Program-made: the position numbers and the translations under genes
Assembly (NCBI RefSeq): GCF_000150275.1
Contig: NW_002060943.1
Location: forward strand, 12,619,720 to 12,683,719
Direction of reading: 5' to 3'
Origin: Trichoplax adhaerens
Taxonomy: Eukaryota; Placozoa; Uniplacotomia; Trichoplacea; Trichoplacidae
Length of the DNA: 64,000 bases
Part shown: positions 12,767 through 26,500 of the stretch, one piece after another
How the letters are laid out: the number at the start of each line of letters is the position of its first letter
Position numbering within the stretch: position 1 is the stretch's first letter
Notes under the pieces: model-generated
What the model saw: the letters and a program-made list of their open reading frames with translations, nothing else
What the model was told of the DNA's origin: nothing
Database searches by the model: none

Positions 12767-15700
12767 CTCAATCGATAGAGAACCAGTAATAAAATTTGCT
12801 ATTCTAAAATCGCTTATGTGAAATATACTTTAATTACAATTAGTAGAACAGGTTTTGTTACAATTGCAGAATCAATATCGTGAAATGCTTTACTGGCAAA
12901 GATTTAGACTTTGTTGAGAGATGCCAACTCAATATCAAAGCCTTAGTTGAGTATCGATAGTAGGTTTGTATTAACTCATAATTTGATCTATCTTTAACAA
13001 AACCCTAAGGATATAGAGTAAAGTGCATTAACAAGAAAGTAAACGAGTTTTTAGTGCTTCGTATTACCGTACTATTTCACAATCAGTTAAGAACAAGTTC
13101 CCAGGCCAAAATGAAAATTTATAAAAATCAATCTTGTGATTATACCGGTAATGATTGAGGTATCTCTATCTAGTGTTAATACTAGCAACCGTATTATAGG
13201 TCGGCACTACTTTCGGCTAGTTTATGAGAAAGAAATTTGACAAGTAATCAGAATTATTGTATAATTAACTACCAATTCCTACCCTCTTTTATTAATTCAA
13301 AAAGATCAGGTTGCATGCAGCGCGCGCTTCGTTCGCACTGACAAAGCAATATAATTGTATGATTTTAAACAGTAGATTTATTAGTAAAGTTAGTATAATC
13401 TATAATTATGGAGTAGAATTAGAAGTCTAGTTGTATAAATGTAAATACTCTATACTTAAAAGATATGACATTAGTAATCATCACAATTATTATACAGCCC
13501 GTAATGCTGTAACAATTATAAGGTTGTAACGTAAATATTAAATAGCAATTCATAGCATTTACCAGTTTGCGGCTTCTAAATTCAGCATATCTAGAATTTA
13601 GGTGAATACAAAACAGCACTATCAAAGGGATTACAGCTATACGACTTGTAACTGCAAATGCATATCATTTTACTTTGTCGTACATTCCATCTAGCCTTTT
13701 TACGAATTACGGTATTATCGAAATTATAGTATAATATCATGAAAGCAATATAGACCCAATTTCTGTATTTTATTTTCTAATTTGTTGATTTAGTCTGTCT
13801 TATCAGTTAATTAGTATGTCATTGTCACAAACTTATGTTGCGAACTACTACACTAAACTAATAGATTACTTATGCCTTGCTCCTTTACACCTGAAACAGT
13901 CATATACTGTATATTGCAACTGCTGATTTTAGACAGACTATTCCGGATTAAATTGTAGATGTAATAACGGCAATGACTAGCTAATTTCTTTGCTACGGGT
14001 TGCAGAGAATCTACTTAATATAATTAGAATTTTGAAGTAGGCAAGAAATTTTGTCAAATGTAGGATAGTGTAATCTAAAGGTATTTCTATCTGAGTGAGT
14101 ATAATTAATTTTCAGATTAATTTAGTCAAGTACATTAAGACTATTACTTCTCAACAAAGATGCTTCTAATAACGCCTCTGTAATGACCATATGAAGGTAA
14201 TGAAATTTATGTAGATTGAAAAGTACAGGAGTTAGCGAGAATAATTTTATGACCAGAACAACGTAACTAAGTTGGTACTTTAGTGGTAGTTGACTTATTA
14301 TGGTCGACAAGCCTGCTCCTTTATATTTTCATCCCTCCGAATTTAAGCTACATTATAAAACTTCTTTTATTACAATTTAAGTCGCATAAGCTTTGAATGT
14401 TTCAGGATGAATAAATATTGGCACTCTTCCCTTAATTTGTTTGGTATAAGTAGTGAACAACCAATTGCCTTTTACTGTGATTCCAGCACATTGAAAAATC
14501 ACTTACTTTACTAAATATATTTTAGAATATGCATAGAAGCATTAGCTTTAATAAATGTATTAGACATTGCTAAACATTCGAGTATTTTTATTCATCTCAA
14601 ATTTACAATGCATGATAATACAGTATCTTTTTATGTAATGTGATATAGTCGCTATCATGTTTAAGAGCTTATGTTAGCTATTCAACAAAACAGTGAATTT
14701 TAAATAGACTATTTCAGAGTTACAAGCCTCAATTTCAAGACATTTTAGGATAAGATTTGTGAATCAGTAGCAACGAAAGCACTTTGACAAATCTTCTTGT
14801 CGTATCTTACAGTTAATATATTCGTAGATCCTTCTATGCTACTGATTCGCATCAATAATGTTTCATTTGATACCGCAGGCAATATTATTTCATCCATTAT
14901 TATTTATTTGCAAATTTATATAAAGATATAGTAGATTTCAGCTATACTAAAGTAGTACTTCAATACTCTTGGGATTTTTCAAGTCACAGCACGATTAGTT
15001 TAGCATTGCTATACCGTATTTAATTGCGAATAGTCCGAATTAAAAATAAAAATCGTTTAAATAAGCATATTAAGGACTTTCACGAGATATTTATTATTAA
15101 ATAATCGAATTCAATGAAGACCTGCTTGTACCAGGCAATAGGTCCATTTGCACGGTCAACCAAAGTTTAGTAATCTAGAGTTAGGGGTAATAAAAGCAGT
15201 CGATGTTAATGAGTCTTGTTAGCAGATTAGGCGTGAATTATTATTCCATTTGAATCAAAGAACTTATAACTAGAGTTTATGTCCTAAATGATATTTTGTG
15301 AATAGTCGTTATAAATGATGTATTATTATCGTAGATCGGCAAAGAGACGATTGCCTACTATAACATAGTAGCTCAGATTATTTACAACTGCAGTGTAAAA
15401 GATCTGTAACTATACATATAGAAATCTAGGCATATTATTTTATATAAGCGCAGACTAGTGATAAATTTGTTTAAAATATAATACTGTCCATTGGGTTCAT
15501 TATGGACTTCCAATACTCTACTGCTGTGGACAACAGTGGAATGTAATAAGAAGCTCAAGGCTACGCCAAGGACAAATGATCATAATTTAATTTTAGATGA
15601 ATAAATTCAACAATTGAGATGGAGATTATTTAAAAATAATTAACGAAAAGAAGCAATTAGATAATACGGTAAATTTATGTGGTATTGATAACAAAATTCA

Positions 15701-16608
15701 GTGCATTATCTTAAAATACGCGTAGGTCTAGTCTAAGTCATTCAAGTCAGTCTTTGACTTTGCAAGCTTGTTTGATCTCTAGGTGATTTGGTTACATTGC
15801 AAGTTGACTAGGATATACAATAGCGCGGTAAATAATCTAGCATAGCCATATGTTCAATAACAGTGCAAAGATTAAATCATAATGGTAAGATCAGATTGAG
15901 TTTGTGTTACTATAAGCCTAAAACACACCACGATAATAAATAATGTCTTGTATGGACTGATTCATGATTTTAAGATCTGACTGATAGTAAGAGTGCAACT
16001 TGAATATACGAATCAATGTTGTTATATTCAAGTGTTTTACTAATATGATACAAATGATGAATTAATTAATCAGAAATAAATTTAATTCCATAATAATAAT
16101 GACAGGAATATTGCTATATCATCACAATCTGTGATAGTATTGTAATGTTATAAAACGTACTATTATCGCAAATCACCTCTACTGACTTACCTATAAATAA
16201 TTATGATGCGTATCAACATGCCTGTCTGATAATGAATTGTTTTTGTCTGTTAAATTAATAAGATGATTAAAAAAATCATCAACAAAATCGGCACAATAAT
16301 ATTTCTATCGCCAATGACTTTGTAAGAAAATGTGACTATGAACTGTTTGAGTAAACAGTGCCAACATTTGTTTATTCAGTTGGTGAACTATGCATAATGT
16401 TATTAACTTGCATTATTGAAAGTAGATGGTTATAGTTAAACAGTTTATCAAATTACTCTTATTTAGCTTACGCTGTTACTATCGAAAATAAGACTGTATT
16501 CCCAATACAATAAATTTAACCATCTTAAAATTTTCGATATTTCCGTGCAAAACAATCATCAGGTTAATTTATCAGTTAGTCAACCGTTCAATAAGTACGA
16601 GTATTTAC
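12767..16608. other. Long gap 3' of gene 3 (intron or intergenic)
   Basis: If the exon at 12684-12766 belongs to gene 3, this is its last intron. It holds no recognisable coding sequence; the short open frames at 13419-13625 and 14122-14310 (minus) show no domain. Confidence 0.4.
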
Positions 16609-19530
16609 CTGTGACTGATGATTTCTTATTTTGGTTAGCATCCAATGTTTCAGCATTGGGCTTCTCAGCAATAGGCTATTACAAATGAAGATTTCGTAGA
16701 TTTAACTAAACTTAGATTTTATTCTAAAATGCTTATTTTAACCCTAGCTACTGGACGAGTATCTTACCCTTGGGATAAAACTCGAATCGATCTCCAAACC
16801 CATGGAATTATGAATTGTGATCTGGCACAATTCAGGTAGTATAACGGCTGTGCTTCGTTCCTTGCATCGATACGATATCAAGATATGGTCCTTATTGTTT
16901 AGTCGTAGAGGCCTGACCATTGAATTTTTCTCCCTTTCCAGCTCGTCTAGCATAAGGTGCTTCGGCGTGAATCGAACTTCATACTGCTCGTTTTCACTTA
17001 GTGGAATGGATGCTTTAAAATTATTTGAAATTTCAAGTTGATTGAATCTTGAAGGGTAAGGTTTAGGCTTATATTGGTAGCCATGGCGTACGAAAACCAA
17101 CCGTAAATAGATAGCTTGGCCTGTTGTGCGTATGATGTACGACCGACAGAAGAATAAATGGTCGAATTCGCTAGTCTTTTCAGGTTGACGATGAGCAGGG
17201 TTAGCATCCGTGAATTCTTAGAGATAAAATCAGAATCGAACATATTAGCTTAGAATGTGAGCGGTAATATTTTTACTTAGTTGTAGCTGAAGGCAAAATT
17301 GAAGTTGCACTACGATTGCAGGTAAATCGATTTAATTGATATGATAAGTGGGTGATTGTCAATAAAAACGGTCAAAGGATATGTTAAAACTGTTCTACAA
17401 ATCGGTTGTCAAGGCTTCCAGGAGTTTGTTCCAATAATATTCAATCATGCCTTACTTTGGTAGCTACAGGCGATAGATGAAATACAACTTCGATTCAATT
17501 GAAGCGTTACAATTTGTAATTCAGCTACAATCTAATTTCACGGTATCGATTTGAAGTGGTCAAGTTCGAGCAATCCCTTAATGTAGCTATTAGACCAGAA
17601 TTACGACGTGACTTGTAAAATGGTTGGAGCGACTGATAGTTTGTATTAGAAACTTGAAAGAAATACAATTATTCCATCCTGCGATAACAAGGAATCAAAG
17701 TATCAAGAGCCAATAGCTCAAGGTTGTACTGATCTGCCTGCATGGAATTGGCGTAGAAATAATCTAAGGCAACAACATAATTAAGCATCTTTCAACAATT
17801 GTATGTCAAGGGCTTGCCACGCCCCTGTGCTCCCGGTCTATACTGTATACAGTATATTGTTACGTCTATAAGCAGTCGTTAATTTGATACCCCCATTAGG
17901 GTAGGGATTCGAATTGAACAAGCTAGACTTAATTAACTACTCTAATTGTACTCAATGCGATAAGCCGTCGACATAATGAAAATAAGGAAAGGAAAAGCAG
18001 ATTGATACCAAACGGCGGGAGCAAATTTCACTACATAGATTGGTCTAAAATTGAGTTCTTGAAATGAAAAATTTGTCCATCGGTAACACGATCACATAAT
18101 GTCTCGTGCCGTACGGACGTCTCATGTACACCTGTACGATACGGTGTTAGGGTCACCTGTTGAACAATTTGGTACAGTTATAACCGGCCTGCGACACTTT
18201 TTTAGTGACGTCACTATTGGGTACCGTGCGTATCTTTTTGTTCTAGCGCATCGGCCCTAAAAGTCGTGATAGCCCGGCTACGGATTCAGCGCACACGACT
18301 TATTACAGTATAGAATATGAGCACTGAATCGATCATGTTTGATTTTCATGTTACGACGAGAGATGAATAAACTCACTCTCATAATTGGTACAGAATGGAC
18401 ACTAGCCATTGATTCATTTCATATTTTTTGAGATATGTCAATCTATGTCGAATGTATCATTAAGGCAGCTTGAAATGGATAGGGCTAAATTGTAGACAGG
18501 CATTGACGAATGGCTTAAGCACGGCTTAAGTCAGTACAGTAACAATATTCGGAGTCACTGTCGAACAAAGTACGTAATGGAAAGTATAAAAAACATAAAT
18601 AAACAACTGCTCTAACGTTGAACGATATCGCAGAATAAAAAATACATATTGGATCAACATCATCCATACTATGGATTCCACAATTAATATATGAATGAAT
18701 CACGATGATCAACACTGTATACCTTTATTAAAAGAACGCTTTCCTGGTGGTGATGCGAAAAATTGATTTTCTTTTTTGCATTGTTTTGCGTCGCTACCAA
18801 CGAATAGACTGGATGCGTCATCGCTGTTGAAAATTTCCATTTTTGAAACAGTGACATTTGGATTCATGTTCTCCAGTAAGTTCTCACAAGGATGATTTGG
18901 TTGCTGATAACCCGGCCAAGACTTGATCCTATCGTGATGATGTCCATGATAGAGTATGATGGAATCGACAGATTCGAACGCGGGATCACCGTACTTGTCG
19001 GGTGAATTTTTTCCCATAGTGAAGGTAGTGTTGCGATGCTCCGAGTCAATGTTGTCGTTCGCGGGTTGATAGTTTTGGTACTGATACGAAGCTCTTAGAT
19101 AGGTTTGGATAGCGGCTGCGGGAAAACCCAATTTTTGCAGTAAAATCTTCAACCAAAATTTCGGATCCTCTACGGCTAGGGACAAGCTAGTTTGCCGTCT
19201 GAGAACTATCTTCATGCTGTCAGCATTCGCATTAGATCTATTTGCCAATTGGTGAGCAATACTGTCAGCTTTCAAATAGGCCGCTTTGGCTTCGGTTGCC
19301 ATTCCATGTCGGGTATAAATTTGAAAGCTCCAAAAATAACAACCGAATACGATTCGGCGTAATCTCCAATCGAAGGTAAGTCTTGCTGAAGATTGAATTT
19401 CATCGATCACTTTGTCGAAATAGGAATTAGCCAGGTGCGGGTTTCCTTCATCATGGCGCCATCGACAAGCATCCACATAGAGATCATAAATTTTTTGGGT
19501 ATTAACCAACTTGAGAGATTTGTTTGCCAT
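16609..19530 (-). CDS. Gene 3: TPR-UPA protein (3' end uncertain)
   Basis: Exons on the minus strand: 18723-19530 (ATG at 19530), 16768-17216 and 16609-16675, with phases 1, 0, 1. The start was chosen by alignment with gene 4; the frame stays open upstream to 19701, but that part has no counterpart. Residues 1-269 carry a few degenerate TPR-like helix pairs (NPHLANSYFDKVIDEIQ) and then a polar, His/Asn-rich tail. Residues 270-419 are a UPA domain (NEQYEVRFTPKHLMLDELER, LPELCQITIHNS) with no ZU5 in front of it. The acceptor context TTTATCTCTAAG is nearly the same as TATATCTCTAAG in gene 4. A 67-nt linker exon starting Pro-Ile-Ala follows and ends in phase 1, so one more exon is required; the best candidate is at 12684-12766. 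It is a divergent (head-to-head) paralogue of gene 4, its start 4.0 kb from gene 4's. Function unknown. Confidence 0.75.
18205..18214. promoter_or_regulatory. CRE-like palindrome in first intron of gene 3
   Basis: GTGACGTCAC is a perfect 10-base palindrome containing TGACGTCA, the site known to bind CREB/ATF bZIP proteins in animals. An ATTGG (inverted CCAAT) lies 3 bases downstream. The surrounding 18.05-18.32 kb is G+C-richer than the rest of the intron. A single match can occur by chance, so use as an enhancer or internal promoter is only a possibility. Confidence 0.35.
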
Positions 19531-22500
19531 TTTTTTCTTGGAACTAGTAGACGTTGAAAAAATGTCTAGACGTTTAGAATTTTTTTTTTCAAGGGTTACA
19601 TAACCCACTAAATGAGCTATGTTGATGCGTATTCCAACTGACTTCTTGGATAAACTTTGGATTGAATGATAAGAGTAAACCGATAATGATTCTAATAGCA
19701 ATTTTGGGGTTCGTCGAAGATGTGAATGTCCGTTGCCGGAGCAGCCGCTTGGAATGTTCGTACAGTACAGTAGCGCAGTGTACTATCAGGTCTACTTTTG
19801 CACTAATGGCTAGAATGAAATTAAATGGACGCTTAAGTACTGTAAAAAAAAACGACGAGCGAGTCCTGCAGTGCTGGAATACTGTATACTTTACAGTACA
19901 TTGTACTGCAAACTCTTTATCAATCTTGTCCTTGTACGGTACTTTACAGTACTGTAAATTCCAAGCCGGACTTCCGGAAGGTTGATACATAGTTTACAGA
20001 AATGCTTGCATGTTCATTAGTTCATTTTAGACTATTCTCGTATGGTCTAATGTTAATAGTAATGATGAACTGGTGTACTGTATAGCGATGGCGACCGTAT
20101 GCTGTATTCAGAACACTTGGGTCTCTAAAATGCATTCCATGATAGACCAGAAAAATTTGTTTATAATGAAAGGAAACTGACGTCTTGTACACATGGTGTA
20201 ATGTTTTGCAAAGAAGCCATGTATTGTACCTTGGAAAAGGTACAGTTGCACCCCACTCCGTCACTTATTTACTGCAATTTCATTTATTGTAAAGTGATCG
20301 ACTTAAAAATCGTAACTTGTGCCCTACTATTCAATATGGTAAGAGGGAATACAAAACCAATTGCATTACAATGCAAGTAGTAAATTATTCGCCTACACAT
20401 TACGCAGATACCGGCTCAATTATTGAATCGCGTTTAACTTCAAGCTACTGTACTAGACCGTTCACTCATGACAGAACATACTTGAGCTTTATCGATAGCT
20501 AGTGATCACGCAAACCTTAGTGAAAACTAGTTTATTGGTAACATTTATTATATCATCCGTCCGCCCATAAATTTATTTCGTATTCAAATAATAACTCTAT
20601 TCAATATACAGTATTCCTAAAACAATAGACCGTTACCGTCACTTTTGTATACTGTAGTATGCAATACTGTCTACGATAGCACTGCATGAGGTAAAGTGGG
20701 AAGGAAGCGCGCCAATATTACAGTAAATTCAACATTCCAATGTTGATCAATAATAATACTATTCATAAAGAAATAAATCGATGAAAATTATTTGACGGTT
20801 TACAAGCGATCAGGTGATTTTTTGACTTGTTGACATTTCAATTACTGCAATACAAGCTTTTGTATCTATAGTATACAGCATTATTATTGATGTTCAAACT
20901 GGAGAATATTTATAAGAACTTTAAGAAAAAATGTTATACCAACTCGTGACAGAGATGTTATTATAGCATTGCTGCTATTCAACAGTGGATAAACTAATCA
21001 ATAGATTATCAAGATTTGCATCTTGTATGAACGGAACTTTAAAGTGTTTCAACCACAAAAACAATCAGAATAGCAATTGATTTATTAGTATATTATTTAA
21101 CAATTCTTCTTACAAGATTAATAATCTTGTACAATTAAAGTTTAAAGACAGAGATGACGTGAAGTCGCGAATGCCATCCTGTTTTATTCAGTAGACCATT
21201 CTTCCTACATAATTGCAGATTCAAAGTTTCTAAGAATTCGCATTTACAGTCCGAAAAATTAACAAATGCGCAAACACATAGCACCGCTCCTACGTTCAAT
21301 ATTATCGTGTTTATTCAAACGTATGAATTATGGTCATGATCTGTATAGAATGGTAGTCATAGCTTAGAAGTTATTCTGACCAATTAGTTAATTATGAACT
21401 ACTGGGCAGAAAACGAACTGCATAATATAATATTGATCAAATTCAAACACTCATTATAGGTCAGTAATAGCTGTTTACTTAGATATAGTGACACTTACAA
21501 GCCTACTCTTGAGAATCTGAGACATGATTGTTGATTACGGTAGAGTAGCTCAGTCAATAACAGGTAATTAGATCATTTATTGCCATTTTTATTGATACAA
21601 GCACATACATGTGAATAAATGAAAATCTAATCAACATTTGACGTCAGAAAGGAACTATGTCAATGCTGGCTAATCATTTGATGGTTATTATTAAGTATCA
21701 TCTGATCATATTTATTTCACGGACTACAAAGCAGGCACTGTTCAGTCATAATTGTCGAATAATTACTGTATGGTACCGTTGGTACGAGTACCTGTTTGCT
21801 TGGAATAACCAGGTAATGCCTCATTATTTTAAGACTGTCAATTGTTTATCGAAATTGACTAATAATATACAAAAAGTGATGGCCCTTCAAGTAGCAATTG
21901 CAACATGGCTGAAGTCAAGATCGTAGCTGAATCACTGCCTAGCGTAAGTTATGCATAAAGTTACTCCTCCTTCCTATGCCGAAAATAAAAATTTTATCCA
22001 TGTTTGATGGCAATTTAATTGTGGTGTGGTTCTTTATTCGGACAAGATGCAGTTGGACTTTACGGAGAAAGTGTATTTTTGGCGAAAGCTTTTGGCGTTC
22101 TGCCTTGCAATTACTAGACATTTACCAAGGATATCAATATCTTAATTCTTTCGATCCTATCACCTGATCGTAAGAATGAATTTCCAAGTGGTAAATTTTT
22201 TATGTTACATGGCAATTGTAATGAAATCTTTCGATAGAAGGAGGGAAGCTATCTTTCAACGATTAGAATGCACGTGAAATATTTGAAAGCATGTGATCAG
22301 AAAATAGAGAGTAAATTATGTATCTATAAATATTTATACTTGATTAATAAAAGTAGAAATAGATTCTAAACTCATCATCTTGTAGCACCTTTCACCTTTT
22401 ACTGTACTTTCATGAATTTTTTTGGATGTAGTCATAATACTCGTACCGTAGCTTTATAACACTTGTACAATAATTTTTATTCTTATCACCATGTAATTAC

Positions 22501-23557
22501 ATTATTTTTAACAATTTATAATTACTGTATGCATTATTGTATATATAATTTATAGAATCGCTTTCGATAAATAATAAGACTTGGCGTGTGTTTGTAAGAT
22601 AAATAACAACAATTGTTGTACTGCGAAGAAACTAGTCAGCCACTGTCAATAATATCCGAATAGACAAAATTACGTACACTTTATTACAATGCTTGCACGC
22701 ATAATTCACTATTATGCTAATATTAATTGCAATAAGAAAGCCCATTTTATACAACAGCCATTGACATACTGATAATGTATAATATTTTGTGAATAACCAC
22801 TTATTCTTGCGATAGCTAGTTGAAGTGTATGTTCTTAAGAAATAAAGCAAAAAATTTTGGTGTAGAATGCCAAAGCTTGATCAAGAAGTCTACGGTATCT
22901 CATATTCCTAGCCATCATACCGGTATATTTAGTCTAAATTCTTCTGTAGTACGTGTTTAGCAGTTTTCGCCAAGGCGGTCAAGATGCGCATAAGTGTATA
23001 ACCGGTACTTACTGAATGAACATCCATTAATTTGTAAATCGTGACTTGTTTTATATAACAGTAAATTCAGTCTTTCAATATACTTCTAAAAAGGTGCTCA
23101 CACAATTCATGAGAATTTAATTTTACAATACAGATCACAATTCATGTTTTCACTTTTATAAACATAACTACGGAACCATTCAATAAGCAATAGGCCATGC
23201 TTCCTATGAAATCTTTTCCTTCACTATGTATAAATATATATCTTATAATCCTAAAACAATACGAATGCTTTCTGCCTACAGTACTTTACTAATACGAATT
23301 AAACAAAGAACTGGATACATAAAGGTAGAAAGTTAGTCAACCATAGGAAAATTGCGCGCATACGGCCAATGAGTCATAGTTGCTTGTCGTCACACAACTA
23401 ACTACCCGCGTAATAACGCAAGAAACTCCTCTTCATATGATACAGTACGATCATTCAGTCAAGTTCAAAAAGCTATTTGGAATAGCAGTTAAAGATCGCC
23501 AACCTTTTCCTAATATCCATATGATCCGAAAAAACAGCAAAATAATCTCTTAAGTCA
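19531..23557. promoter_or_regulatory. Divergent intergenic region between genes 3 and 4
   Basis: This 4.0 kb separates the two head-to-head start codons and must hold both promoters. It contains many TACTGTA/TACAGTA heptamers, for example around 19871-19956 and 20607-20660. A TCAGTC initiator-like site lies at 23455-23460, about 100 bases before gene 4's ATG, without a TATA box. The open frames at 19589-19990 and 20022-20264 (minus) show no domain and are probably chance. Confidence 0.45.
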
Positions 23558-26500
23558 ATGACGGATTCAAATGTTCGTGATCTTTATCAGAGAGCATGTC
23601 AGAGCTATGATAAAAATGGCTTTACTGAAGCTAATTTATGGTTCGAGGAAGTTATAAAATCTATCAAAAGAGAAACTCCAGATACTGATTTACTGCAAAT
23701 GAAGTTCGATAGTTATTTATATATTTCCAAATACTATGGCCTACGAGGAGATTTAGAAAAAGCCAAAAATGCCTACCGCAACGCTCACAATATCTATCAA
23801 GTGTTCGTTCAATCAGTGGGAAATTGTCACGGAAAATGTAACATAAATAAAGTCGATGAATTAAAAGCTAGCCTGGCCAAAGTTGTAAAAAATCTGAACT
23901 CCAATTTAAAACGTTCATCGCAAGATGTAATTAAGGCCAATATCTATGCCTACTTAGGAGCTGTATATGAATGCCAATCCAGATATTATGAAGCTTGTTC
24001 TAATTATTATAAAGCATATGAAATAAAGAAAAATATTCCAAGCGAAAACAGCGATGCTGTTGCCAAGTTGTTAGTTTACATTCAGTCCCTTCCTTCACAC
24101 CAGTCAAATTTCACCAACACTTTGCAAAACAATCAACAGCAGCGTGGTAACTACGAAAAACCAAGTGAAACTATTGATGAAAAAGTAACACTTTTAGATA
24201 ATAAAACAGCTTGCAAAGAGACTGAATCAAATCCTCAGAATACATCAGTTGGCAACCATATGAAGCAATTAGGAACAGAGAATCGATTGAATCAAATAAA
24301 TATCAACTATAATACTGCTAGGTGTTCTTCAGCATCACAGCCGGATCATTTTCGCGGTATAGTACAAAATTCATCATTCTATCTATATTTTGATTTTATT
24401 TGTCTTTTTTTTTCACCTTATATAAATATACTCGTAGAACACTTTTTCATCTAGAATTTGCTGTCTTAACAGACTGTAAATTGCATAAATTAATAGTAGA
24501 AAACTGAATAATTAAATACTAGTTTATGTGTATACAGCACGAACAATATTTAGGGATCTAGATTCAACATAAATAATTAAAATTGACTTATACGCAGGGA
24601 GAGTTAATTAACACGCGTACAGTTACTATTTATATAGTGCTACACTCATGTACTGGTACCGCATTGCAGTGATTATTCCAACTTGACCACTACTATCTAA
24701 CACTTTCAATGATATCTTGCCGGAAAAATTAATTTTGTGTAACATTTACTACTCGAGGATTTTATTTATGCAATATTCTCAGCAATGCTTAATATCCAAC
24801 TTGCGAATACCGTCATGGGCAGCTAGAATTACTGTACTTTATCTACTGTAGTAGTCGGTGAAACAGTATAAATGCAGAATTACTTTTGTTAATTAACAAC
24901 TTCTGTGAGAGAATACGAGTAATTACGGTATCTTCTGTATTTAATATCATACCAGTTCCAGTAATCCACCAAACGATTAGAGCCGAATTATACCTTACTA
25001 TCTGCTCGATTTATATCTCTAAGGTTTAAATAGCACATCTACCCAGCAAGATTTTGGTGAAAGCATTGCACGGACTAGTACATGTGTGAATCCTGCTCTA
25101 TGTCGACCATCCATACAATCTGAAACCACTACTGAATCAGATGGACGCTTCGAATTTCATTCTCATCTTTTAGTTTTATCGCAGGATATATTTAATGTGA
25201 AATTAAAATTCGTGAGACTGGGCCACGTAGATGAATCTAAACCTTTCCCTTCAAAATTGAGATATTTAAAGGTTGAAAACAATTTCATGGAATACATTAC
25301 ACTAAATGATAGAGATAGTTATGGAATACGATTTGTACCAAGTTGTTTAATATTGAATGAGTTGGCAAGTGAAAAAAATAATCTGGACAGACCTCTTACA
25401 CGAGATAATAAGGACATTATCACTATTACTTTACGATGCAAGATACAAGACAACCCCAAGGACTATGCAGAATTATGCCAGATCTTCATTATAAATTCCC
25501 TAAATACAGTGATCAAGTCGTGCTTCCTTTACAAGGTAAGATGCTCGTATCAGAACTAGGGCTAATGTGAACTTTTTGAATCGGATTCTTTACTGAATTC
25601 TCTTATCCTGTAATATATCTTTTTCGCAACAACAGCCAGATGATGCTATCTTTGATCGCCCAGTTGAGAAATCATCTAAAAAAGGTAAATATTTGCTTCT
25701 CAAATAACTGACTAGTCAATCTACGCTTTATGCCGCAGACGCGTACAGTAAAACTTGATAACTATTATGAACAAAAATATTGTTGATATCCATTATAATT
25801 AATTATAATTACTGTACAAGTGTACATCCGAGTTTTATTTGCTAACTGAGTACGGCATGTATTTAGTACTTCGTAATAGTATATTTCCAGCTAGATGTCT
25901 AAGCACCGACATTTAATGGTACCGTTGCGTTATGATTCTTAATAGTTAGCTGACAATAAAAACAAACTTGTGACACTGTTTCTTCAAATTATTATCATTA
26001 TAATTTGTCACAAAGTAGTTTATGGAGTTTTGTTTCGATACTTTGAATAAATTATAACTTAATGAGTGAGTTAATAATATGCTCAACGTAGACGACGTTA
26101 ACGAGCTGCAAAACATCATTAACAGATAATTTCCTTCGCTTCAACGTTATTCCATCTCAAATACGAAGAAACCGTTATGTTCCCTCGTTCGACACTAGGT
26201 CAATCACGTAATACTAGGTTAGACACCGCAAAGTAGCCGGAAGCGTAGAGTCCACTTTTTATTCTAGGTTATTGTAATATTGTGCTACTTCCAACGCTAC
26301 TGTATCTAATCACACAAGAAGATTTGCCCTCTCTGTAGCGGTTAAAAATAGTTTATTACTTAAAATACTACTGTTGAATTTTACAGTAGTAGAATTTCAG
26401 ATGACGTAATTAGGCACACACAACTAGCTCAAGACTATCGACCCACTCCTACTCCAAGGAGTGGGCCTTTCATACATTTCTAGAAACGATTAATGATAAA

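Noticed and set aside
16817-17243. Plus frame 16817-17041 and minus frame 16998-17243
   Set aside because: Both are other-frame shadows of the UPA exon of gene 3, whose real frame starts at the acceptor before 17216.
19589-19990. 133-codon minus frame upstream of gene 3 and its plus-strand counterpart (19662-19985)
   Set aside because: No domain, dense TACTGTA words, and not matched in gene 4; most likely open by chance in a G+C-richer promoter region.
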